Positions 1 to 6,987 of a stretch of DNA of 63,992 bases are shown here, in pieces. Under the pieces are notes generated by a model that was not told where the DNA came from, made no database searches, and saw only the letters and a program-made list of their open reading frames with translations. Every line of letters starts with the position of its first letter. Position 1 is the stretch's first letter. The DNA lies in assembly GCA_947629565.1 (NCBI GenBank), contig CANREG010000006.1, forward strand, positions 1 through 63,992. Direction: 5' to 3'. A program made the translations under genes and the position numbers. Origin of the DNA: an uncultured Lachnospiraceae bacterium. GTDB lineage: Bacteria; Bacillota; Clostridia; Lachnospirales; Lachnospiraceae.

Positions 1-201
1 TAAGTAACAAGTTTTTATTATTTCACTTGTCTACCTAGAAGGGAGCATATCAAATTCTCATTCGTTAAAGCGACAGCCCCTTTCTTTTTTTTTGAGTTTT
101 TGACAAGGAGCCTGTTTTCAATATAGGGAATTTGCAGTATGTATAGAAAAAAGGAGACAAACCCATAAAAACAGCAAAGAAGAAAAAGAAATATTCCGGC
201 T
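1..201. other. Intergenic stretch at the window edge, no gene seen
   Basis: No credible coding frame. A weak hairpin (AGAAGGGAGC near 37-46 against AGCCCCTTT near 75-83) is followed by a run of Ts and may be the terminator of a gene outside the window. The rest is AT-rich spacer leading to the pcrA promoter. Confidence 0.4.
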
Positions 202-230
202 TTTACAAACAGGGCTTATTATGCTATAGT
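202..230 (+). promoter_or_regulatory. Sigma-A promoter of pcrA
   Basis: The -35 box TTTACA (202-207) and -10 box TATAGT (225-230) are separated by exactly 17 bases, about 20 bases upstream of the pcrA start. No operator is evident. Confidence 0.75.
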
Positions 231-252
231 AAAAAATGAAAGAGGTGGAGTG

Positions 253-2505
253 ATGAATGATTTAAATGATATGCAGTTACAGGCAGTACAGCACACCGAA
301 GGGCCGTTGCTGCTGCTGGCGGGAGCGGGCTCCGGCAAGACAAGGGTAATCACGCATAGGATTGCGCATCTGATTGAAGAAAAGGGAGTTCCTCCCTATC
401 ATATACTGGCCATAACCTTTACCAATAAGGCGGCGGGGGAAATGCGGGAAAGGGTGGACCGCATTGTTTCCTGGGGAGCGGAAGGCGTGTGGGTGTCCAC
501 CTTTCATTCCCTGTGTGTCCGCATTTTAAGGCGTTACATTGACCAGTTGGGATATGACAATCATTTTACCATTTACGATACGGACGACCAGAAGGCTGTA
601 GTGAAGGCCTGTCTCAAAAAATTAAATATGGATCCCAAACAGTATCCGGAACGCAGTATGCTTTCAGAGATTGCCAAAGCCAAGGAACGCTTTATCTCGC
701 CGGATGCATATGAGCAAAACGCCAGCGGCAATTACCGGCAGATGCAGGCGGGACGGGTGTACCGGGAATATCAGGAGAGGCTTAAGCAGAATAACGCCTT
801 GGATTTTGACGACCTTTTGTATAAGACCGTGGAGTTGTTCCAGTTCCACCCGGAAATCCTTGACAGTTATCAGGAGCGGTTCCGCTATATTATGGTGGAC
901 GAGTATCAGGATACCAACCATATCCAGTTTTTGCTCGTAAAGCAGTTGGCGGCAAAGTACCGCAATCTGTGCGTGGTGGGAGATGACGACCAGTCCATAT
1001 ACAAATTCCGGGGAGCGAACATTTATAATATACTGAATTTTGAGGAGGAGTATCCGGAGGCGGCGGTTATCAAATTGGAACAGAATTACCGCTCCACTAA
1101 GAATATATTAGCTGCGGCTAACGGCGTAATCTCCTGTAACGAGGGGCGCAAGGACAAGGCTTTATGGTCCAGCCTGCCGGAGGGGGATAAGGTGAAGTTT
1201 TCCCTCTACGATACGGAGTATGACGAGGCGGAAGGGATTGCCGCGGAGATAATGAGCAGGCATAATCGTGAGAAAATGGCATATAATGATTTTGCGGTCC
1301 TTTACCGGACAAATGCCCAGTCCAGAGTTTTGGAGGAAGTCCTCCTTATGCACAATATCCCCTACCAGATTATCGGCGGGCAGAATTTCTATGGCCGCCG
1401 GGAGATTAAAGATATGCTCGGCTACCTGCAGCTAGTGGATAATGGGCGGGACGACATGGCAGTCCGCAGGATTATCAATGTTCCCAAACGGGGCATTGGG
1501 ACGGCCAGCGTGGATAAGGTTCAGGCCTATGCGGATACATATGAAATGAGCCTTTTTGACGCCCTGTTTGAGGTGTCTAATGTGCCGGGGCTTGGGCGGG
1601 CCGCCGGTAAGATTGAGACCTTTACCAATCTGATTATGGATTTCCGGGAACTGTTAGAGGGCGGTATGCATTTAAGTGAGCTTTATGATGAGATATTAGA
1701 GCGCACCGGTTACTGGGATGAATTAGTGGCAGAGCACACCGACGAGGCGGAAGGCCGTCTGGAAAATCTGACGGAGTTGAAAAACAAGATTGTAAAGTAT
1801 GAGGAGGAGACGGAAAATCCTACGCTTTCAGAGCTTTTAGAGGAGATTGCCTTAGTTGCCGAGGTGGACAATATACAAGAACAGCAGGAGAGGGTGCTTT
1901 TGATGACTCTCCACAGTGCGAAGGGGCTGGAGTTTCCCTGTGTGTTTCTAGCAGGCATGGAGGACCGGCTGTTTCCCAGCGGAATGGCGCTTAATTCTGA
2001 GGACCCGGACGCAGTGGAGGAGGAGCGCAGGCTTTGTTATGTGGGGATAACGCGGGCGAAGGAGAAGCTGCTTTTGACTGCCGCCAGACAGAGAATGGTC
2101 CATGGCAGCCATAACTATAATCCGGTCTCCCGGTTTGTGCAGGAGATTCCGGAGGAGGTAATCGAGAAAAACGGCGAGGGAGCTTATGCCATGAAACGCC
2201 AGGCGGAGGCGTTTCATAAGGCCCAAAATGCATTGGACAGGGCCGGCGCAAGCGTTACCCGTAAGCCCTATTCTTATCAGGCAGCCCCGTCCGTTACACC
2301 GTCCTTTGGGAAGGAATTTAAAGTGGAGCGGTTGGAAGTGGATTATGGAGTCGGCGATACGGTGTCCCATGTGAAATTCGGCACCGGTGTGGTAAAGGAA
2401 TTGGTATCCGGAGGCAAAGATTATGAGGTGACTGTGGATTTTGAAAAATATGGCGTAAAACGGATGTTTGCCTCCTTTGCCAAACTGAAAAAAGTGGATT
2501 TGTGA
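253..2505 (+). CDS. pcrA: ATP-dependent DNA helicase PcrA/UvrD (superfamily 1)
   Basis: A 3'-5' SF1 helicase acting in nucleotide excision repair, removal of stalled RNA polymerase and plasmid replication. All hallmark motifs are present in order: Walker A GAGSGKT at residues 24-30, motif II DEYQDTN near 215, motif III GDDDQSIYKFRGA, QNYRST, LMTLHSAKGLEF, and VGITRAKEKL. The C-terminus (about 680-750) holds the small Tudor-like PcrA domain that starts at VGDTVSHVKFGTGVV. The length of 750 aa is normal for the family. I chose the ATG at 253 over the GTG at 250 because AGAGGTGG lies at a better distance. A sigma-A promoter precedes it and nothing suggests co-transcription with an upstream gene. 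Confidence 0.97.
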   Translation: MNDLNDMQLQAVQHTEGPLLLLAGAGSGKTRVITHRIAHLIEEKGVPPYHILAITFTNKAAGEMRERVDRIVSWGAEGVWVSTFHSLCVRILRRYIDQLGYDNHFTIYDTDDQKAVVKACLKKLNMDPKQYPERSMLSEIAKAKERFISPDAYEQNASGNYRQMQAGRVYREYQERLKQNNALDFDDLLYKTVELFQFHPEILDSYQERFRYIMVDEYQDTNHIQFLLVKQLAAKYRNLCVVGDDDQSIYKFRGANIYNILNFEEEYPEAAVIKLEQNYRSTKNILAAANGVISCNEGRKDKALWSSLPEGDKVKFSLYDTEYDEAEGIAAEIMSRHNREKMAYNDFAVLYRTNAQSRVLEEVLLMHNIPYQIIGGQNFYGRREIKDMLGYLQLVDNGRDDMAVRRIINVPKRGIGTASVDKVQAYADTYEMSLFDALFEVSNVPGLGRAAGKIETFTNLIMDFRELLEGGMHLSELYDEILERTGYWDELVAEHTDEAEGRLENLTELKNKIVKYEEETENPTLSELLEEIALVAEVDNIQEQQERVLLMTLHSAKGLEFPCVFLAGMEDRLFPSGMALNSEDPDAVEEERRLCYVGITRAKEKLLLTAARQRMVHGSHNYNPVSRFVQEIPEEVIEKNGEGAYAMKRQAEAFHKAQNALDRAGASVTRKPYSYQAAPSVTPSFGKEFKVERLEVDYGVGDTVSHVKFGTGVVKELVSGGKDYEVTVDFEKYGVKRMFASFAKLKKVDL

Positions 2506-2552
2506 AATAAGGAAAATTTTTCTTTTTATCTATAGTAAATCACTTGATTTTG

Positions 2553-2561
2553 TGATATACT
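2553..2561 (+). promoter_or_regulatory. Possible extended -10 promoter for the small acidic membrane protein
   Basis: TG-A-TATACT lies about 65 bases before the ATG at 2628. No good -35 is seen, as expected for an extended -10 element. The short dyad ATCAC/GTGAT overlaps it. Confidence 0.4.
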
Positions 2562-2627
2562 AAGAACACTTAATGGGCGTCGGAGATTATGCGGGCGCTT
2601 AATTCCAGGAAAGAAAGAGGTATTGTG

Positions 2628-2909
2628 ATGAAGAATTTAGATGATTTAATTAATGTAGCTAAGATTCAGGAGTTGATTAAGCGGGAGGACCCACAGGAGA
2701 AAGCCACCAGAAGAGTGTTATGGGTATTTGCCGTTATCGGTGTGATTACCGCTGTTGCCGGAATTGCTTATGCGGTATACCGCTATCTGACACCGGATTA
2801 TCTGGATGATTTTGACGACGATTTCGATGATGATTTTGACGACGATTTTTTTGATGATGAAGAAGAAGTGAAACCGGCCCCTAAGGCAGTGGAGCCGACA
2901 GAGGCGTAA
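2628..2909 (+). CDS. Small single-pass membrane protein with an acidic DDFD-repeat tail
   Basis: Function not recognised. The 93-aa product has an N-terminal amphipathic stretch (MKNLDDLINVAKIQELIKRE), one hydrophobic membrane segment at about 28-48 (VLWVFAVIGVITAVAGIAYA), and then a very acidic tail of repeated DDFD units ending in EEE and a Pro/Ala/Glu segment. The tail would be cytosolic or extracellular depending on topology, which cannot be settled here. The DDFD repeat is encoded by a 12-base near-tandem repeat at about 2806-2850, which may vary by slippage. The ATG at 2628 is preceded by GAAAGAGG. An in-frame upstream ATG at 2589 lacks a good RBS. A strong terminator follows, so this is a one-gene transcript. 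Confidence 0.8.
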   Translation: MKNLDDLINVAKIQELIKREDPQEKATRRVLWVFAVIGVITAVAGIAYAVYRYLTPDYLDDFDDDFDDDFDDDFFDDEEEVKPAPKAVEPTEA

Positions 2910-2930
2910 TTAAGGAAAGAATGATTAAGC

Positions 2931-2970
2931 GACAAGGGACTGCTGCTTCGGCAGAAGTTCCTTGTCTTTT
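2931..2970 (+). terminator. Rho-independent terminator
   Basis: GACAAGGGAC...TTCCTTGTC stem with a CTTCGG-type loop, followed by TTTT. It ends the small membrane protein transcript. Confidence 0.9.
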
Positions 2971-2990
2971 CATGGGAAAAGGAAGGACAA

Positions 2991-3917
2991 ATGTTATCAA
3001 TTATTTTACCTGTATATAATGAAGAAAATAATATCGAGCGGGCATATTCCGCTATCCGGGAAGTGTTAGCGCCGAAGGGAATCGACTTTGAACTGGTATT
3101 TGTCAATGACGGTTCTAAGGATAACAGCTTTGAAAAGATAAGGGGACTGTCGGAGACAGTCCGGGACGCAAAGATTATAGGTCTTTCTTTTTCCAGAAAT
3201 TTTGGCAAGGAGGCGGCCATTTTTGCCGGCCTTTCCCATGCCACCGGTGAGGTCTGCGCAGTAATGGACTGTGATTTGCAGCACCCGCCTGAGACTTTGC
3301 TGGAGATGTATGAATTGTGGCAGCAGGGTTTTGAGATTATCGAGGGCGTGAAACGCTCCCGGGGTAAGGAAAATTTCCTGTACAAGGCCTTTGCCAAACT
3401 GTTTTACAAATTAATCAGCCGTTCCACCGGCATTGAGATGTACCGTTCCTCCGACTTCAAGATGTTAGACCGTAAGGTGGTGAATGAGTACATCAAGCTT
3501 ACGGAGAGAAATATTTTCTTCCGGGCGTTATCCTCCTGGCTTGGTTACAAGAGCGCTGTGGTGGAGTTTGATGTGAAGGAGCGGGCTTCCGGCGTAACCA
3601 AATGGTCCATCAAATCACTTGTGTCTTATGCCATAGGCAGCATTACCTCTTTTACAACGGCCCCCATGCAGCTGATTACCCTGTCCGGAGTCCTGTTTTT
3701 CCTTTTTGCGCTTGTGTTAGGCGTCCAGTCTATCGTAAAATGGGCTACCGGCCACGCCTTAGAAGGCTTTACTACGGTTATTATCCTGATCCTGATTACA
3801 GGCAGCCTGATTATGATCAGTCTCGGCATTATCGGCTACTATTTGGCGCGAATTTACGAGGAAATCAAAGGACGTCCCCGCAGCATCATAGAGGAAATCG
3901 TCAAATCCCCCAATTAA
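2991..3917 (+). CDS. GT2 glycosyltransferase, polyprenyl-phosphate sugar transferase type (GtrB/CsbB-like)
   Basis: The 308-aa protein has a DPM1-like GT2 catalytic domain at about 1-230 (ILPVYNEENNIERA, VNDGSKDNS, and the metal-binding MDCDLQHPP near 84-92). Two C-terminal membrane helices follow, at about 230-255 and 265-290. The family moves glucose or another sugar from a nucleotide sugar to undecaprenyl phosphate at the inner membrane face, giving a donor for extracytoplasmic glycosylation. The sugar and acceptor are not predictable. The gene stands alone between a terminator and the palindromic element, and no terminator other than that element follows it. Confidence 0.88.
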   Translation: MLSIILPVYNEENNIERAYSAIREVLAPKGIDFELVFVNDGSKDNSFEKIRGLSETVRDAKIIGLSFSRNFGKEAAIFAGLSHATGEVCAVMDCDLQHPPETLLEMYELWQQGFEIIEGVKRSRGKENFLYKAFAKLFYKLISRSTGIEMYRSSDFKMLDRKVVNEYIKLTERNIFFRALSSWLGYKSAVVEFDVKERASGVTKWSIKSLVSYAIGSITSFTTAPMQLITLSGVLFFLFALVLGVQSIVKWATGHALEGFTTVIILILITGSLIMISLGIIGYYLARIYEEIKGRPRSIIEEIVKSPN

Positions 3918-3931
3918 AGCCCTCCCTGCGT

Positions 3932-4463
3932 CACTTCCGCCCCGCATATATAATGCAGCGTAAGCGGTATCTCCCGATTATCCTTTTTTTGAGTGTCCTC
4001 CACCACAAGGTAATCTTTTCCCAATTTTTCCGACACGCGGTTTTTTAGAAATCCGCCGCCGGGCCGTCCTGCATGAAGCACGTGCGAAGAAGTGTCTGAG
4101 CACCGGGTTTGGGGTGCTGGGCAAACATTATGCAGCCACGCTTGCGCTCTGTCGAAAACGCAACGGTACATAAGCGAAGGCCCTGTTCATTATCTGCTGA
4201 ATAACAGATTGTCGCAGGGCCTTCGCAAGTACCGGCGTTTTCAAAGGGGCTGCAAATGTTTCCCAGCCACCCCTTCCCGGCGCGAGTTCTTCGTAAGCAC
4301 GTGCAATCAAACATGCAGGAGGACCCGGCGGCAGGATTTCTTAAAACCGATGGCAGTGCGGGAAAATGGGAAAGATTATCTTGTGGTGGTTTTACTAAGA
4401 AGAGAGGATAATCGGGAGATATCCGCTGAAAAATGCAATAGGATTGCGAATGGGGCGGAAGTG
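3932..4463. repeat. Giant imperfect palindrome, copy 1 (~532 bp)
   Basis: Two arms of about 250 bases (3932-4185 and 4215-4463) are imperfect reverse complements around a 29-base centre. The outer ends CACTTCCGCCCC (3932-3943) and GGGGCGGAAGTG (4452-4463) pair perfectly. A second pair is CTCCCGATTATCC (about 3971-3983) with GGATAATCGGGAG (4416-4428). The apex is GCGAAGGCCCTG (4174-4185) with CAGGGCCTTCGC (4215-4226). GCACGTGC occurs once in each arm (4078-4085, 4297-4304). The same element occurs inverted at 14345-14875. Open frames inside it (4092-4484 and others) have no homology that I recognise and look accidental. It could be a structured RNA, a mobile miniature element or a very large terminator-like hairpin. 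Confidence 0.9.
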
Positions 4464-4492
4464 TTGGCATGGCGAAAAATATAAAAAAGTGG

Positions 4493-4521
4493 TTGACAAG
4501 TGAAGTCCGTTTTGTTATAGT
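4493..4521 (+). promoter_or_regulatory. Strong sigma-A promoter of the tRNA cluster
   Basis: TTGACA (4493-4498), a 17-base spacer, and TATAGT (4516-4521), 34 bases before the first tRNA. It starts 30 bases after the end of the palindromic element. Confidence 0.88.
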
Positions 4522-4555
4522 AGGTGTTGCGTCAGTGATTATGGAACCGCGAAAG

Positions 4556-4630
4556 CGGGGTGTGGCTCAGCTTGGCTAGAGCGCTTGATTTGGGATCAAG
4601 AGGTCGCAGGTTCGAATCCTGTCACCCCGA
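4556..4630 (+). tRNA. tRNA-Pro (TGG)
   Basis: Acceptor CGGGGTG pairs with CACCCCG, discriminator A. Anticodon loop TTTGGGA gives TGG. The T arm GGTTCGAATCC is intact. CCA is not encoded. Confidence 0.97.
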
Positions 4631-4646
4631 CTTTAGCAGATGATAT

Positions 4647-4717
4647 GCGGGTGTAGTTCAATGGTAGAACACTAGCCTTCCAAGCTAGATACGTGGGTTC
4701 GATTCCCATCACCCGCT
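4647..4717 (+). tRNA. tRNA-Gly (TCC)
   Basis: Acceptor GCGGGTG/CACCCGC, anticodon loop CTTCCAA, 71 bases with a short variable loop. No encoded CCA. Confidence 0.97.
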
Positions 4718-4740
4718 TTTAACGGGAGATGTACCCGTGT

Positions 4741-4814
<74 letters not shown>

Positions 4815-4818
4815 CTAT

Positions 4819-4893
4819 GGTGGGTATGGCGCAGTTGGTTAGCGCGCCAGATTGTGGCTCTGGAGGCCAAGGGTTCGAATCCCTTTACCCACC
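4819..4893 (+). tRNA. tRNA-His (GTG)
   Basis: Acceptor GTGGGTA/TACCCAC, with the His-specific extra G(-1) at 4819 opposite C at 4893. Anticodon loop TTGTGGC. Confidence 0.97.
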
Positions 4894-4919
4894 TTCATTG
4901 CCGAGGATGCAGTGAGTAC

Positions 4920-4991
4920 TGGGGTATCGCCAAGCGGTAAGGCACAGGACTTTGACTCCTGCATTCGCTGGTTCGAATCCAGCTACCCCAG
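4920..4991 (+). tRNA. tRNA-Gln (TTG)
   Basis: Acceptor TGGGGTA/TACCCCA, anticodon loop CTTTGAC, discriminator G. Confidence 0.97.
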
Positions 4992-5007
4992 CTGGAACAA
5001 TATTTAT

Positions 5008-5080
5008 GGAGCACTAGCTCAGTCGGTAGAGCACCTGACTTTTAATCAGGTTGTCGGGGGTTCGAATCCCCCGTGCTTCA
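5008..5080 (+). tRNA. tRNA-Lys (TTT)
   Basis: Acceptor GGAGCAC/GTGCTTC with one G-T wobble, anticodon loop CTTTTAA, discriminator A. Confidence 0.96.
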
Positions 5081-5164
5081 CTGAAGAAGCAGCAATGCTT
5101 CTTTTTCTTATTAGAAGGATAACAGAATCAGGCGGTAACAGGTACAACCTGTTATGATCAATAT

Positions 5165-5244
5165 GCGGATGTGGCGGAACTGGCAGACGCGCTAGACTTA
5201 GGATCTAGTGGGAGACCGTGGGGGTTCGAGTCCCTTCATCCGCA
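5165..5244 (+). tRNA. tRNA-Leu (TAG)
   Basis: Acceptor GCGGATG/CATCCGC, anticodon loop CTTAGGA gives TAG. At 80 bases it is short for a class II tRNA but has a compact extra arm. It is the last tRNA of the cluster and its 3' end borders AT-rich accessory DNA. Confidence 0.95.
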
Positions 5245-5266
5245 TTTTGTTTTGCAAAAACAAGGG

Positions 5267-5299
5267 AATCCAAGGGGTTTGTGCCTCTTGGATTTTTTT
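5267..5299 (+). terminator. Rho-independent terminator of the tRNA cluster
   Basis: AATCCAAG...CTTGGATT stem followed by a run of Ts. Confidence 0.85.
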
Positions 5300-5492
5300 G
5301 TGTTTTGGGGTTTGACATCAATGGTGACATCAACCAGCAGAAAAATGAAATCGAAGTATTATCGCTCTACTTGATTTAAGTTTCAAAATCAAATAATGGC
5401 AAAGCAAAGTTACAGTAGCACATTTCAACAAAAATGGTTATAATAGTCTTAGAAAAAGCTGTTACTATATTAAATTTTTTGTATATATCTGC
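5300..5492. other. AT-rich spacer with a 12-base-period direct repeat
   Basis: GACATCAA occurs at 5314-5321 and again at 5326-5333, just downstream of tRNA-Leu. This resembles the boundary of an integrated element, but no integrase is present. No gene seen. A TATAAT-like hexamer near 5440 has no matching -35. Confidence 0.35.
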
Positions 5493-5521
5493 TTGTTGTG
5501 ATATATGTAACATGGTACAAT
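5493..5521 (+). promoter_or_regulatory. Promoter of the Rpn-family gene
   Basis: TTGTTG (5493-5498), 17 bases, TACAAT (5516-5521). The first in-frame ATG (5535) would be almost leaderless, which supports the ATG at 5559. Confidence 0.6.
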
Positions 5522-5558
5522 AAAGACAAGGCAAATGAGGATACAAAAGGTGAGCCGT

Positions 5559-6545
5559 ATGGATAAATCAAATGGTACGTTAAGTTTATACAGCAGTCTG
5601 CAATTGACAGAACAGATGAAGGGGCTGGATGAAGAAAGTAAGCTGGTTCTTTCTCAGATTCCTGTATTGGCAGTAATATTGAAAAATTGTGTTCGGGAAT
5701 ATGCAGATTATTCTACGAAAGAGATTGAAGGGTTCATTGAGGCAGACAGTATCCAGGTCGAAGAAACAGAAGTCTCTAACAACCGGACAAATACTACAGT
5801 CAAGGGTTCTAATACAGAATTTTCGGCACTGAATGAGATGTTGTCGAAGTTTGATATTTTATTCAATACAGTAAACCCGTTATTATCGGATGAGAAAATA
5901 TTGATTAATCTTCATGTAGATATTGAACCGCAGAAGAATTATAAACCTGGGTATCCTGTGGAGAAGAGAGGGCTGTATTATCTTGCAAGAAAATTGTCCG
6001 CACAGATTCCGGTTGTTTCAGATGATACCAATTATGGTACGCTGGAAAAATGTTATAGTATATGGATTTGCAGGGATAATATTCCGAAGAAGGAGCAATA
6101 TACGATTACAAGATATGGTGTTGGAATATTAGAAGATTCTACCTATACAGATGTAAAGAAAGAGAATTATGATTTAGAAGAACTGATATTGATTCGTCTT
6201 GGAGCAGAAGATTATGACGGTGAAGTAGGATTATTGGATTTCTTAAATATCCTATTTTATCCACATAAAAAAGACTTTGTAAATAAACTGGAGAAATATA
6301 TTGACCTAAGCAGTTATGATGAATGGAAAGAGGAGGCGATGAAAATGAGTGGATTAGCTGAAAGTATATTGGAAGAAGGAATTGAACAAGGAATTGAACA
6401 AGGAATTGAACAAGGAATTGAACAAGGAATTAAACAAGGCAAATTAAATACCTTGATTGAATTAGTTAAAGACGGTTTATTAACAGTGGAGGAGGCTGCA
6501 CAGAGATTACAGAAAAACGTAGAGGAAATTAAGTCCTTGTTGTAG
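5559..6545 (+). CDS. Rpn-family / PD-(D/E)XK nuclease-family transposase-like protein
   Basis: The 328-aa product matches the Rpn-type (YhgA-like) family, annotated as recombination-promoting nuclease or PD-(D/E)XK nuclease-family transposase. The nuclease core signature is visible near 125-150: LINLHVDIEPQKNYKPGYPV, then KRGLYYLARKLSAQ, followed by the typical CYSIWIC and ITRYGV segments. The C-terminus carries four GIEQ units and one GIKQ, encoded by five 12-base tandem repeats at 6378-6437, then a coiled tail (LNTLIELVKDGLLTVEEAA). These tails are common in the family. The start at 5559 has AAAAGGTGAG upstream. The region is visibly AT-richer than its neighbours and follows a tRNA gene, so it was probably acquired. 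It has no operon partner. Confidence 0.85.
   Translation: MDKSNGTLSLYSSLQLTEQMKGLDEESKLVLSQIPVLAVILKNCVREYADYSTKEIEGFIEADSIQVEETEVSNNRTNTTVKGSNTEFSALNEMLSKFDILFNTVNPLLSDEKILINLHVDIEPQKNYKPGYPVEKRGLYYLARKLSAQIPVVSDDTNYGTLEKCYSIWICRDNIPKKEQYTITRYGVGILEDSTYTDVKKENYDLEELILIRLGAEDYDGEVGLLDFLNILFYPHKKDFVNKLEKYIDLSSYDEWKEEAMKMSGLAESILEEGIEQGIEQGIEQGIEQGIKQGKLNTLIELVKDGLLTVEEAAQRLQKNVEEIKSLL
6378..6437 (+). repeat. 12-base tandem repeat coding GIEQ units
   Basis: Five consecutive copies of GGAATTGAACAA, the last reading GGAATTAAACAA. The repeat stays in frame, so copy number changes would alter length without breaking the gene. Confidence 0.95.
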
Positions 6546-6564
6546 CAGAATATATTGAAGAGAT

Positions 6565-6610
6565 GAGGCCGTTTGAAATTTTGAACTCACACAGAACTTC
6601 AAACGGTCTC
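6565..6610. terminator. Likely bidirectional terminator between convergent genes
   Basis: GAGGCCGTTTGAA (6565-6577) pairs with TTCAAACGGTCTC (6598-6610). The T run is weak on both sides. It lies between the Rpn-type gene (+) and the small minus-strand gene. Confidence 0.6.
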
Positions 6611-6622
6611 TATTTCAATGTT

Positions 6623-6781
6623 TTAATCCTCTTTCCGGTTGACAGGATAACCGTTTCCCTGCAAATCAGTAGTAAGTCGGTTAATATCCTTGTCCTTTTT
6701 TTCGGGTTTATCCGGTCTGCTGCTTTCCCAGACGCCGCTGGGAATGGTGTGGACAGGTTTCTTTTTATCAGTTATTTTCAT
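6623..6781 (-). CDS. Small hypothetical protein (52 aa), minus strand
   Basis: A complete short frame starts at an ATG (complement of 6779-6781) behind a good RBS (GGAGGGCAAAAACA). The product begins MKITDKKKPVHTIPSGVWES and ends in NGYPVNRKED. It is highly charged, rich in Lys, Pro and Asp, and has no signal peptide or membrane segment. Codon use looks like that of real genes here. Function not recognised. It is transcribed divergently from dgt and converges on the Rpn-type gene. Confidence 0.55.
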   Translation of the reverse strand: MKITDKKKPVHTIPSGVWESSRPDKPEKKDKDINRLTTDLQGNGYPVNRKED

Positions 6782-6972
6782 TGTTTTTGCCCTCCGTTTA
6801 ACAGAAATTTATCAGAATTCATACATTTTTTTGTTTTGAGATTAATATTTCTTGTTTGTAAGAAAAATATACAAAAAAGAATATGCAAAATTTTAAAATA
6901 AAAAAAGGAATTTTTAAATTTATGTCGTATATTTGTAATAGACGGCTTAAAATAGTCAGGGAATTGCGAAAG
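6782..6972. other. AT-rich divergent intergenic region
   Basis: Spacer between the small minus-strand gene and dgt. Many A/T runs make promoter assignment ambiguous. An in-frame extension of dgt (from 6883) lacks an RBS and looks non-coding. Confidence 0.4.
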
Positions 6973-6987
6973 AAAGGAAGCTTTGTG

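Noticed and set aside
4092-4484. 130-aa open frame inside palindrome copy 1
   Set aside because: It has no RBS, and other frames are open too because the sequence is palindromic. The corresponding frame in copy 2 is not kept, so it is not likely to be a gene.
4852-5374. Two open frames of 101 and 67 aa over the tRNA cluster
   Set aside because: They read through intact tRNA genes and are shadows.
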